Source: Rhynchonema sp. JSB1_4 (taxonomy: Eukaryota; Nematoda; Chromadorea; Monhysterida; Xyalidae). Taken from it: 64,000 bases of DNA. The notes beneath the pieces are model-generated. The model was not told the DNA's origin. It was given only the letters and a program-made list of their open reading frames with translations, and did no database searches. Shown here one piece after another: positions 25,256 through 37,025 of the stretch. Positions within the stretch are counted from its first letter, which is position 1; each line of letters opens with the position of its first letter. The stretch spans positions 62,001 through 126,000 of the forward strand of contig JASAMV010007064.1 of NCBI GenBank assembly GCA_030248065.1, written 5' to 3'. The position numbers and the translations under genes are program-made.

Positions 25256-25999
25256 GACTTTCGATTAACCAAGAAAAATTTTCAATGAAGTGATTGGCCT
25301 TTGGGAGTTCTGTGCGCTTGTTTTTCGGACATGTACTGACGCTTTTATCCCAGTCATTTTGCATGAAACCTGCCGTAGTTTCTAGTGGCGATACTCTACG
25401 GCGTCAGTAGATGAAGTCGCTTCCATGTCGGCATGGTTACTTTGGGGAGATGTGATGTGGTTATTGTTGGAGCCATAATTTGCTATGCAAGTACTTGTGT
25501 GAAAGCAAGTTTTTAAATATTCAGTCAGGCGTGACAGACAAAGAGCGCACGGCATCCTGGTAGTGAATAATTCTAATTGAACAGAGTGAAATCAGGCGAA
25601 AAAAACAACGTCGAAACTGACGGCCGAACAACAACATAACACATATTGGTCGCACAATGACTTTATAAGAATTTGTCAATTTTTTTCCCTGATTCGTAAA
25701 GAGGGAAAGTGACGGGGCAATGACGTTGCGTTGCGTGATCGCACACAAAGCATGTAGTGAAGAGAATGTTTCAGACCTGCGGCAACGTGGTTGATCTGCT
25801 AGATTATTTTTCGCTGAAAATGTTTTGTGAGAATCACAAATAGCACTGTGGTTAAGAGTGACTGAACTTGAAAATCAGGATTTGATTTGATGAATTCTTA
25901 TATGGCCATTGTGCGACCAATACCATAGCAAATCTCGCTATTTGCATCGTGCGAACAAAACCGTATCTACACGAAAAGTCGCATGAAATCTTTCAGCTA
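25256..25999. other. Spacer between channel genes B and C
   Basis: AT-rich, no supported exon or recognisable repeat. It probably holds the promoter and 5' UTR of gene B and the 3' UTR of gene C. Confidence 0.5.
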
Positions 26000-28511
26000 C
26001 TACATTGAAAACAAAAGAGTCATCAAAATATTAAAGACGACAGTCGTGGCCAACAGGATCATATCGATGCGATAAAACAGGGCGCTGATCGTGGTGTCAA
26101 TGTTATCCCCGATATTCAGATCACTCAACCGATCGCGGATCAGCTGTCGAATACCGTGCAGTTGATAGGCCTATGGTTGGATTATGGATTCTTGTGCAAA
26201 AAGAGTTACATCGAAATGGCAGAAGGTGAGAAAATTTACTACCATAGAAGCGTTTTCCATTGTAAAAGCACGCTCGGGTTTTTCAAAGTCAGCAGAAGTC
26301 TGAAAGATGTACATAACAATTTATACCGTCACATTTTGCTTGAAAAAGACGTTGAGGTCAACTTACGACGCGACGTGTTTTTTCGACATCGATAATCCAG
26401 GCAAGGTATTTTGGGATCGAGCCCCGTTTGTGGCAGTATGAGTGAAGGAACATAACCGCCGCCGCAACTTTGGTGCACAACCCAACGATCCAGAGTTCAA
26501 TCAGCATGAAATAGCCTGAATTATGTAGAAACGATTGACCATTTTCGTTGTGTCAAAGAATGTTGACAAACGAACCCAGTTTCGAAAACTGTTCCGAGTT
26601 CTTTGGCAGCGTGTCAGCGACCGTTGTGAGCACGACAGACAGCGCTAGCAAAGCCGTTAATCCGATGGTTACCTGAAAGTGAAGTTTTCTGGGTCACTCA
26701 GTGGGGTTTTCTTGTTTGCCAAAATTATGAGAAATAATGCCATTGGACGTTGGGTTGGGAAACTTCCGTATCTGTCATACCCTTTCCGATCGTTCGCGGA
26801 TGTGTGAGCTCGGACTAAACAGACCAATCAACGTGCAGGAGGTGATCATTGACGCTGGTATCAGCTGCGTCAGGGTGTAGAATCCTGAAAATTTTCCCAA
26901 ATAACTCACAGGTTAGGTTGGGAAACTGCAAGTTTCCAAGATTTCTGCCTGCCGCACCTGATTTGCGCCTGATCGAGAAAGTGAATTCGGCCATTGATAT
27001 TTTTTGTATGCCGGCTATGCCGGTCGACAGTTCGATCACCCCCACTTTGGTCACACAGTCACTGATGTACCATTCTGAATTGAATGATGTCGGTTGACAG
27101 ACAAATGTGAATGTTTTTGGATGGCATGCATGGCCAACCAGGATGCGTCACTCGTTCGCACGAATTTTCCATCGGTGATTTTTCGACCACTTTTAGATTG
27201 ATTTCGGCATCCGAGAATCCGAAAAACATGAACGGAACGGTACAGTTCTGCAACGGAAGAAAAAATTCAACGATTTTAGATACTTTCGAGCTGAGTGAAA
27301 TCACACCTGTTTATCATATGGAAATTCACGAACGTCCAACGGGCACTGTACGGTCACCATCTCATAGGTCCACCACACCACACTCCCGTCGGGAAAAACA
27401 TGCGCGACAATGTAGTCTTTGTCGATGATCTCCTTCACTTCGTTACTGTAGATTGTTTGGTCTGTTCCTGATGAAAACCGCTACCGCTTCATCTGATAAA
27501 CACTCATAAAAAACAGCGGCTCACATGGGCTCGGCTGTCAGACGCGGTATCCATAACTTTTCTGCCATCACTTTCGTCCCGTAAATGCCGTTGTATTCAG
27601 CTGGATTCCATGCCAAACGTTTATCCGTCCATGTCTGTTTTTAGGAATTATAGCCTCTGGAGATTGGTTTTGAGAACGCGAGCAAAGACTAAATTTCCGT
27701 CTTACCATTGCAAGATACTGCTTGAATGTAACTGTTTCGGCGGCTTCGATCTGGAAGATCAGCGTTCTTATTCCAAAGACGGCTAGTTTACCCACATCAG
27801 ACAACCAGTTGCACAGATGGCCGGCCGATTGACAAATCCGGTTTGAGCGTGACCACTTTGAGCAAAAAAAGCGAAGTGAAAAAGAGCAGAGGTCTTGTTT
27901 TGTTCCAGTGGCTCAGGCTTAGGCTGAGGCTTATTTCTGGTACCCGTTCTAAGGCACCGCTCTTTTGGACTCTGCTCATAAGACCATGCCAGGTACACGG
28001 CAGCCCTCAAGACATATGTCCTGCACTGTTCGCATTTGTGCCCTTGTGAGGTGTCACCTAAACCATCTAATTTGGCCCCATACCTTTTTTGGGGCTAGTC
28101 CCTGGCTGTCCATCTAACCGACAAGAGCAAGGGAGCCGCGGTCCTCGACTTCGGGAAGAAGCCGCTGGCGTCACGACGCGTCATGTTGCGCTGCACGTGC
28201 GCTCAAAGCACATCCACACATCTGCTCTTTTTTCTTGCTCACGGTGGTCTTGCTCATACAGGCATTGACCAATTGCCCGTCCACCATTGTATAACACGTA
28301 CCACATCAGTGATTGCCATGAATGCAATCTCAAGCGTCACCGTCGGTATTTCAAACATATCCGGCGGAAATTCCTTGTCATAATCCTTCAGTAACGCTTT
28401 GTGCAGGTCTACATCGGGTCTGTCCTTGGTTGTGGAGCTGTTGGTTGTTTGTACGAGAACTGGTCTTGCACTTACGAGCACAAGTACGATTGATAACAGG
28501 ACACTTTTCAT
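26000..28511 (-). CDS. Cys-loop ligand-gated cation channel subunit C
   Basis: Eleven exons (28302-28511, 27706-27750, 27525-27634, 27307-27445, 27139-27247, 26958-27074, 26781-26884, 26576-26672, 26367-26515, 26243-26299, 26000-26170) give 435 residues. The signal peptide (LLSIVLVLVSARPVLV) is followed by two potential N-glycosylation sites and DRPDVDLHKALLKDYDKEF. The Cys-loop is C-PLDVREFPYDKQN-C with 13 residues between cysteines. M1 begins GFYTLTQLIPASM and M2 is VTIGLTALLALSVVLTTVAD. M4 contains ALFYRIDMILLATTVVF. Intron 1 (27751-28301) is about nine times longer than in A and B and contains a dispersed-repeat segment related to 62.5 kb. The gene encodes a membrane channel expected to assemble as a pentamer; the agonist is unknown. 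Confidence 0.88.
27985..28020. repeat. Dispersed repeat fragment (related to 62,549-62,585)
   Basis: CCAGGTACACGGCAGCCCTC and the bases that follow match CCAGGTATAAGGCTGCCCTC near 62,549 at about 28 of 34 positions. The copies lie in introns of two unrelated genes, so a mobile or processed repeat is likely; full limits are not resolved. Confidence 0.4.
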
Positions 28512-29008
28512 CGGTAGTTTTGTGGCCAGACACCGAAACCTACTGCAAGTCTGTTTTTATCCGTAAATCCGACAAGTAGACAGTCTAATTGCATGAGTGA
28601 TGTACCGCGCTATTTGACAACTGTATGTTGATTATTGCCCCCATGGAAACAACATTAGGGGATCTTGCCCACCTAATTTCCCGAATCAAACAGAGACCTT
28701 GTTTTTGCAGTGTGACGTACATCCGTGTAATCCGCTTTTATTAGTTCTAATAGAAGTGGAGGAACGCTCATTTGGGGGTTGTGCAAAATATGCTGTGCTT
28801 GTACAGCAGATCAGTGTGTTAAATAGAACGAATATGTACATGTTTTCACAATTTGTTTCTACTCTGATCAAGGTACTAGGCGAACGTACGTATTTGAATT
28901 CTGTGTTCATGCATATCAACTTGAACAAAAATATACGTTTTACACATCTGTGTAGAAAAGAGGCGATAAACGTCAATACATGCTACATTACATGGGTAGT
29001 ACATCTAC
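28512..29008. other. Spacer between channel genes C and D
   Basis: No supported exon or repeat is seen. It presumably carries the gene C promoter and the gene D 3' UTR. Confidence 0.5.
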
Positions 29009-31049
29009 TTATGTGCTAGCAGTCTGAAACAGAATGCTGATCAAGAGATTGAAGACGACAGTCGTGGCCAACAGGATCACATCGATGCGATAGAACAGGG
29101 CGTTGATCGTGGTGTCAATGTTGTCTCCGATATTCAGATCATTCAATCGATCGCGGATCAGCTGTCGAATACCGTGCAGTTGATAGGCCTGGGGGAGTAT
29201 GCTCCGACTTCCTATTTCAATTGAACACTGATATCAGAAAGAGCAAGATGTTTGACTATATACCAGGGAAGCATTGTCCGTCACCAATCCGTGAGTAATC
29301 GGCATGCCATTTTCCGCTGACTGCTGAACATGGTGAATGTTGATGTGAAGAATCGATCTCAACATGGACTAAAGTTTGATCAACACCTTACCACACTACG
29401 GTTCAACTGCTTGCTGTCAATGATCCAGGACAAACATTGGGGGACCGAGCAATTCTTGTGACAGTGCGAGTGCAGGAACATGATCAGAACCGAAACAGCA
29501 GTGCCCAGGGCAACCACCCACAGTTCGATCAGCATGAAGTATCCTGCGTAGATGATGAAAGAGTTGCTGAGCGCACATGCAAACAAAAATTATGACGCAG
29601 ACGAGCGAACTGACCAAGTTTTGAGAATTGCTCGGAATTCTTCGGCAACGTGTCAGCAACTGTGGTTAGCACAACCGACAGAGCAAGCAGAGAGGTCAAA
29701 CCGAGAGTCACCTGCGGTTATTATTAATTATTCACTGGTAGTAGTATAAATACTCGTAATGCACGAAAGAAGGCGCCTTCTGCCTCCGTACCCTTTCCGT
29801 GCGTTCCCTTGTATGTGAGCTCGGACTGAACAGACCAATCAGGGTACAAGTCGTGATCATTGAAGCTGGCACCAACTGCGTCAGAGTGTAGAAGCCTAAA
29901 TGGGTGGAAGAAGGTCGGGTTGCACGAACATTAAAAGGCCGTGCCACCTTTAGGGTACCTGATTTACGCCTGATTGAGAAAGAGAACGCTGCGACCTTTA
30001 GGGAATTTTTGCCAGCAATACCGCTCTCCAGCACAAGCACATCTGCTTTGGTCACACAGTCTTGGACGAACCACTCTGCAATCATTTCCGCACCATTTAT
30101 TAACATGTGTGAAAGTAGCAACCGGAATGACAAGGAAAGGAATACCCTGGTTCGTCATATTTTCACACGAGTTTGCCATCGGCGATTTTTCGACCACTTT
30201 CAGCTCGATTTCGTCCACGTGGTATCCGTGAAACATAAACGGCACGGAACAATTCTGGAAGGCAACCCCCGTCAGTACTCATTCAAGCTACTTAAGTCGA
30301 GATCTAAACTAAAGAAGGTGGTATACTTGTTTGTCATACGGGAAGTCACTCAGGTCGAACTGACACTGGATAGTCACCATCTCATAGGTGTACCACAACA
30401 CCGTACCATCCGGAAACACGTGGGCCAGCAGGTGGTCGTTATCGATGATCGGCTTGATTTCGTTACTGCAACGCTTGTTCTGTTCATGCCAAGGAAACCA
30501 CGGGGAGACAATTTCAACAAACCACCCAACATTGGAGCCGCTGACATGTGAGGTATCCAGAGCTTGTCAGCCTCGAATTTCACTGACTCAATACCGCTAT
30601 AGTCTTTCGGATGCCAAGCCAGACGTTTGTCCACCCAACTCTTGGGTTAGAAAATTAAAATCCGTTTAGTCTTGGTTTTATTTTCAGTTCTTATGAATCA
30701 GCCGAAACTCACCATTCCAACGTAGTGTTTGAATGTAACCGTTTCGGCTGCCTCAATCTGCAAAGCGAAAGGGCACTCAGAAAGTTACTTTAGAGTTACA
30801 CATGATGTAGGTCGATTGGGTTAACGGTTCAAAAAGCCATCAGTGCAGACCAACCACGTCGGTGACAGACATGAAAGCGATCTCAACGGTCACTATTGGC
30901 ACTTCGTTTGGATCGGGGGTGAAATGTTTCTTGTAGTTCTCCATCAGCGCGTCATAAAGAGCTACATCTGGCCGCGACGTAGCGTTAGTGGCTTGACCAA
31001 GAACGTCTAGAACCTCAGCCAACAAGATGAGTAATGCAGCAGTTGGCAT
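29009..31049 (-). CDS. Cys-loop ligand-gated cation channel subunit D
   Basis: Eleven exons (30855-31049, 30713-30757, 30531-30640, 30327-30465, 30146-30254, 29959-30075, 29792-29895, 29615-29711, 29392-29543, 29264-29320, 29009-29188) give 434 residues. I chose the ATG at 31049 because it directly starts a signal peptide (PTAALLILLAEVLDVLG); an upstream in-frame start would add 26 residues. Landmarks are SRPDVALYDALMENYKKHF, WVDKRLAWHPK, Cys-loop C-QFDLSDFPYDKQN-C, second Cys pair NSCE and QDC, M2 VTLGLTSLLALSVVLTTVAD, and M4 ending LLISILFQTAST. The exon 9 donor could be three bases earlier (149 nt as in A-C) but GTG|GTAAGG is the better site. The exon 3 acceptor is AAG. Confidence 0.88.
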
Positions 31050-31414
31050 TTTTGTCAGTTTTTTTATGATGTGTTGTCGAGTGTGCGTTCTGGCAACCGA
31101 TCTCAATGGCACGGAGAATACCAACAAGTGCCCAAATGGATTGTCGCGTCCGTGCGTGAGATTGGAAAAATGAGTGATATAAAAAGGATGTGCATGTGTG
31201 TTGGCATGCGTTTCTGATGTTGTTAATGTTTATGCCCATGGTTACGGTCTTTTGTTTCACTTGTTGTTTTGAGTCGGCGATTTTTATCGCTAATGTGACG
31301 CGCTCTCGACTTGGCTGGTGAATTATCTATTCGTATGCTCAGAACAGATCGGTCGCAAGGAAGGGAAACTATACTCACACGCCGTAGCACTCTGGTGTTG
31401 TCGTGCCTGATTTA

Positions 31415-31700
31415 GGGCGCGTGTAGTCCTACCGGTAACTGGGAACCGGGAACTAAATTTTTTTCTGTGTCCAACAGTCCAGTTCCCAGTTCTCGACATG
31501 ACTACACGCGCACGGGAAACTTTTCAAAACATTTTCTGTGTAATATCTGCCATCGAGACGTGAGTGGCACAGAAATGTTTTGAAAAATTCCCAGGTCCCG
31601 GTGTGTGTGTGTAGTCATATCGGGAACTGGGAACGGTAATCTTGGACATAGAAAAAATTTGGTTCCCAGTTCCCAGTTCCCGGTATGACAACACGAGCCC
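31415..31700. mobile_element. Inverted-repeat MITE-like element epsilon (286 bp, TA-flanked)
   Basis: The ends GGGCGCGTGTAGTCCTACCG and its imperfect complement at 31,670-31,700 form terminal inverted repeats of roughly 65 bp, rich in AACTGGGAAC. A second inverted pair containing TTTTCAAAACATTT / AAATGTTTTGAAAA lies inside. TA flanks both sides (31413-31414 and 31701-31702). No coding capacity. It lies between channel genes D and E. Confidence 0.75.
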
Positions 31701-31890
31701 TAAGAAAACGGTTTATGTGCACTCAAGAATTGGAGACATTCAATCATTTACGATAAATAAAGATGAATTATTATTATTAAACCAATGTTGCAACTTGCGA
31801 GTTAAATCCGTCATCCGCTGAACAGATAAGTATAACTGGCAATCAATAGTGGTGCGGAATAACGTGCTTTCGAGCGTCGAGTTTCAGTGA

Positions 31891-34375
31891 CTAAGTAGTC
31901 GAACTGCCATAGACAAAGAGCATCTTGAGAATGAGATTGAACAAGCAGGTCGTGGCAAGTAGGATGATGTCGATGCGAAAGAACACCGTGTTGATCATCG
32001 CATCCGTGACTTCACCGTCTTCTATCTCTTGCAATCGTGCCTGCACGAGTTGACGGATGGCCCGTAGTTGTTGATTCTGAGAGCAGATCACATCTGTGTC
32101 TTCTTATTTTGATAAATCGACCAACACTAAAACTGTTACCAACCAGGCTGTCATCAGCCCCGCCCGACAATGGGCCGCCGAATTTGTCATTCTTTGTCCT
32201 CGTCTGCAAACATCCGATTTTTATCAAAATAACCAAATTCTTGTGCCTGCTCACTTCTTTTCTTTCAAATCTGAGAGTGCGCATAAACCTCTTTGTTTGA
32301 ACTGGTGAAACATTTCAGGCATCGCGGCAGCACACCCTTGCGATGATAGTACGAATGGGCGAACATGATAATCACAGCGGTGATAGTGCCGAATGCAGTG
32401 ATGTACAGCTCGACAAGCATGAAATACCCTGCAATTCAACTGTAATATTGATGCAGTCGATGAAAACTGCAGAATATAAAAATGCAAAATGTAAAGAATC
32501 GACCGAGGTGCGAGAACTGTTCCGAATTCTTTGGTAGCGAATCAGCAACGGTGCTGAGCACAACGGCCAGTGCCAACAGTGCGGTCAGACCAAGAGTAAC
32601 CTATGGAAACGTAAAGGATCCTTTGTCAGCAAGCCTATCAAGATTCAAAAGGACGTTCTTTGGAATTCCACCCATTCCAACCTTTTCTCCTCTTTCTCGC
32701 ACATGCGAGCTTGGACTGAATAGACCAATCAGAGTGATCAACGTTATCATCGTTGCGGGGATAGTTTGTGTGAGTAGATAGAAACCTGACAATAACATTG
32801 GAATAACAACCTGGGTATATCATCGGGCTATCTTTACATTTTATGCAGTTAACCATGGAATAATTTGTGTGTTATATGGACCTGGTTTGCGTTGTATCTT
32901 GAAGGTGAGCGTCGCAAATTCTATTTGTCGTGCATTTTCGTTCGTGGTCAGTTTCAAATCCCGAATCGCCAACACGCAATCATGGATGATCCATTATGAA
33001 AAAGTATGAGAAAATTTAACAAAATTGCTTCCATGAAAGCAAAGAGAAATCCGGTCCGGTGCCTGGATTTGTTGCGTTCTCGCACGATCCCATGAGATTC
33101 GACTTTGGCACCGCTATCATCTTGACGTCCTTCTTTGTTCGTGTCAGGAACATGAAGCGCACAGTGCACATCTGATGTGTAGCAAGCTTTGAGCTCTATG
33201 CATGAGCAGTGAACTACAGACGGGCTCCTCAGCGACGAGGTAAACGCAAAGAGTTGCATGATATAGGTTTACAGTGCCCAATGCGTAAGGTAACCTGATG
33301 GTCATATGGGAACTGGGATACATCCAAACTGCATTGTATGGTGACCAGTTGGTAGCCGTACCAATACACTTGACCGCTGGATGATATGATCGCCTCCATG
33401 TCATCTGGGTCCACAATGTCTAGCTGGCTGTTTCTGGAGATATGTAGTTCTTTCTTTTTCAAAACTGGAGCACAAAAAGCGAATATAATTACAACTAGCA
33501 TACATGTTTGGGCTGGCCAGTTTGGGCATCCAAATTTCGTTGGCGGGAAGTCTCAATCTCTTGAGACCACTGTACTGCTCCGGATTCCAAGCCAGCCTCG
33601 CATCTGTCCATTTCTGGGTGAATAAGAATTGTTTTTAGCGCACCGCCTGCCCACTTTCGAATATACTGCACGAACCGTGCGGCAATTCCAACCAACTCAC
33701 ACTTACCATTGTAATGTACTGCTTCAGCGCAACAGTTTCAGCCTTTTCAGTCTGGAAAGACGAAGGGAGCAGATCAGCCATGAAACGTCTGAGCGTAGGA
33801 TGCGATCAAATGAAAATCAAATTCTGCTGAACAAATTTTGCTTTTATCTGATCAATCAGCTGTATAGCGCAATTCCGCCAAGAATATTTAGCTGTGGGCT
33901 GTGGCCACGATGCACGATGGTTATGCTGTTTTGTGGAACCCACAAAACTTGAGCCTTGAGGGCTTGAGGTCAACATGTCGACAGGGGTCGTCATTGAGCC
34001 CAACGCAGAAATATCGCCGTGTGATCAGATAAAAGCAGAATTTGTTTAGCAGAATATGACTATCCGACTTGGGTGACCAGATCAAAGAAGGAATTAGTTT
34101 CGCCAAGTTTGGTTATTCCGCTGTTACCACTGATCACCATTTTCCGCTTTCTGCTATAGCTTGATCTTTGCCGATGGCCCCCGACTAACCACATCTGTGA
34201 TGCCCACGACAGCTATTTCGATGGTCACTGTGGTGGCGTTAAATGGGTCGGGTTGGAATTTGCGACTGTAGTTCTGCATCAGGTTATGGTACAGATCGAT
34301 GTCGGGCCGCGCACTCCCAGCGCTCAGTTGAAAGACAGCAGTTGCGAAAAGCACTGATAGAAGTACCATTTCCAT
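31891..34375 (-). CDS. Cys-loop channel subunit E with one non-canonical intron (possible pseudogene)
   Basis: Eleven exons (34190-34375, 33707-33751, 33504-33613, 33295-33433, 33063-33171, 32882-32995, 32682-32785, 32504-32600, 32289-32428, 32144-32203, 31891-32076) would give 429 residues. A signal peptide precedes ARPDIDLYHNLMQNYSRKF. The Cys-loop is C-SLDVSQFPYDHQM-C, M2 is VTLGLTALLALAVVLSTVAD, and M4 contains VFFRIDIILLATTCLF. It is the most divergent member: exon 2 starts TEKAE instead of IEAAE, and exon 9 is nine bases shorter. The intron between exons 5 and 6 (32996-33062, 67 nt) would begin GC and end TTTTTCAT, where the sisters have a normal GT and usually end CAG. No alternative GT/AG pair keeps the frame. 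Either splicing here fails and the gene is decaying, or there is a sequencing or assembly error. Confidence 0.78.
33817..34058. mobile_element. Inverted-repeat element eta in intron 1 of channel gene E
   Basis: Arms of about 38 bp at 33,817-33,856 and 34,021-34,058 are imperfect reverse complements, each with a core GCTTTTATCTGATCA or its complement. They bracket about 160 bp without an ORF. This accounts for much of the 438-nt intron 1, against about 62 nt in genes A and B. Outer borders are uncertain. Confidence 0.55.
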
Positions 34376-35117
34376 TTCGTGATTTCGTGGATCGTCTAAT
34401 TTTACTACTATGTCACGATGTCAACAGTATAATGGACCAATTGAAAAAGTCAGCCACGTACGTACAATCCGCACATAAAAATATAGGAGTCAGAGACACG
34501 CCAGACACGGGGATGTTTTCACGCACACGGTGTGAAAATAACAGCTGGTGTATGCTTGTTTTTTGGTTTGCTCCATTGTTTGCATGAGCGGTATTCATGG
34601 TATCCCCTGATGCGTAAAAATTACTGAGAGGCCGAGGGCATGAGAGCCTTTCGATTAAAGCTCAGATGTCAAGCTTTGTTTTGTCGCAGGTTTATCATAA
34701 CAATGCAATGTAACGTATAATACAATGTTTGATAGAAGCTTTGATAGGGCAGTATTCTGAGTGCGTTTGATCACACAAGCATTCTTGCTCAAAGTTTCAC
34801 TGGTGGTGCTCTAACACTATCAAAATGCAACGGAACTGCAGAAAAGAAGTGTACAGATCACAGTTCATTAGGAATACTGTACAAGGGACGGCGATTCATA
34901 GTCCGCTCGTGACATAATCTCATAATCATAATATCCATCTTTTGAAACTGCCCAATTCAATCAGTGGTATGCCGCTATTTGTTCGGTTCTGAAATGAGCG
35001 TGCAACAGGAATAATGAACAGAGAGTCATGAACAAGAAAGACACGGTGCAACAGCTGACATATGAATATCCAAAAACAGCTGTTTTAGTAAAAATTGTAT
35101 TTATCATCATTAACACG
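34376..35117. other. Spacer between channel gene E and the granulin gene
   Basis: I see no supported exon, RNA gene or repeat. Confidence 0.5.
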
Positions 35118-35848
35118 TCAAATCCGACCAACCGATCTGCACTCTCCCCTGTTTTCATCGCAATACGACTGTGGCGGACAACAGTGTAATCCATCCTTGC
35201 AGCACACGCCATGCGGGTACGGGCAGCACAGGCCGACGGGCAAAGAATCGTCACTGTTATCGGCTGCCGTTCTGGTCTCTCTGACGCGTAGTTCTGAATC
35301 TGCTCGTTCCTCAATTGATTCCGAGCTGCTGACCAGCGCCATTGGACAACACGGTTCGTGGCGAGCGCACTTCGGTTGGCAAACTGCCAAAATGGGTGTG
35401 GTGGTTGTGGTCGGCAACACGGTGCTCGTCGGTGATGTTGTAGTCGGCGAAACGGTGCTGGTGCGTTTGTGATGATGTCGACGGGCGGACGTGAGTGACG
35501 TGGCGTTGAGAATCTGCAAATGTTCTTGGATTTAGGTGGTATTCAAGACCCAATGTCATTTGGGGCGTGGAAAGTTCTGAACGTGATTGAACTGAACCGA
35601 CAAACCTCAAAGCCCCAAGAAACCGTAACCTTTATGCAGACGGTGGCGCCCAGCTGTGTGTTGCACGTAAAGCCGCGCGGACAACATGATTCACGATCGG
35701 CGCAACAGATCGCGTCTTCCCGATCGCAACATCTGGCAACACCATCGATGCCTTGACAGCACGTAGAACTGATGGGACACGACCAACGAGTGCATCCGTG
35801 GGATGCGAACACTTGAACGATGCAGAACACAAGGACGATACCTGACAT
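35118..35848 (-). CDS. Two-module granulin (progranulin-like) precursor
   Basis: Two exons (35630-35848, 35118-35513) join in phase 0 into 204 residues. A signal peptide (GIVLVFCIVQVFAS) is followed at once by a complete 12-cysteine granulin module: C-x4-C-x5-CC-x8-CC-x6-CC-x5-CC-x5-C-x8-C. A Ser/Thr/Pro-rich linker (STVSPTTTSPTSTVLPTTTT) leads to a second 12-cysteine module. In the second module the stretch between the first and second CC is expanded to about 40 residues that are Ser/Glu-rich. Granulins are secreted growth-factor-like peptides released by proteolysis, also linked to lysosomal function in animals. Two modules is fewer than in many animal progranulins. The modular Cys spacing makes the family call firm; the processing sites are inference. 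Confidence 0.88.
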
Positions 35849-37025
35849 GTACTGGACTTTGTTTTAGCTTCAGATTTATCACATTGGGGTCAGATTGTCT
35901 CTGTTGAAACGCCCCATGTAAATAAAAACGCTGCGTACATCTTGGGTACGCAACATCTTTCTTACGCATCAGGCATCGCTGTGCTGGTTTTCTCCGAGTT
36001 GCGTCGCAAAATTGACAAAATAATATTGAGCATACCTGTCGCCACATTCTCCATTCGCAGAATCATTCTCACAATTCAACCAATAAATCGTCGGTAAAGG
36101 TTGTAATCAATGATCTAATCTCAAGAAGTTGATCAAGAACAATACAGATAATGTTCCCACTTTGAGTTTACCATCTATGTGTGTACGTGGGCGCTTTGCC
36201 ATATGACTGCCTGATGATGTTTTCCGCCTTGACGGTTCAATCTTCAGTCAGTTACTGATAAAAAGTACACCATGCCCCTCTTTAGGTCATTATGCAGTGA
36301 TCTCGTTCTGAGATTCTGCCGTCACTAAACTTCATGACAGCCTCGGTCCGGTACAGTGTAGTTCCGATTCACAAAATCGAGCTCAACGCCCCGTTCTGAA
36401 AGCCGAGACCTCACCAGCCTGTTCTGGAATATTCTCAGGCCCGGGTAGGTTGAACAATGTTAGTCGATCAATCGCTTGACCAGAGCGAACTAACCCAGAT
36501 CTGAGCAAACCAAGTCGATCACCCACTTTATCCAACTGAACTCGTGCGACGACATCAGATAATGTTTATGAGCGTTTGTTTGTGGAATGTACTGGAAGGC
36601 GAAGGAGCAACAGCGGGAATTATTCCGACGTGTTTCTTATCAGTAAGACAGTATCATTCCAGCATCATGTGGTAATAAGTTCTGGCAATCTCAGTTTATG
36701 GGGCGAAGCATGAGGTTAACGATTTAACACAACGACGTGCGCCTGTGTTGTAAACCCAATCAAACCAAGTGAAAGTAAGAGCACAGTTAAAAAAACACCA
36801 AGAAGCAGCTTGGAGCGCAAGAAACTGCCACATTATCGGTTTGCGACACTAAAACATGAGGAACTTGGTAACTGGAACGTGATTAGGAACATCAGCAAAA
36901 AAGATTATCGTAAACGAGAAGCGTTGTTTGAGAAGCGTATCGTTCACCCATTATACAAGGTAAGGTCATAAAAGTCTGTCAGCTGGTCCAGGAACGAGTA
37001 GAGCGGCATCAGGCGTTCCCAGTCT
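35849..37025. other. Spacer between the granulin and GRL genes
   Basis: About 1.2 kb with no supported exon, repeat or RNA gene. It should contain the granulin promoter and the GRL 3' UTR. Confidence 0.5.
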
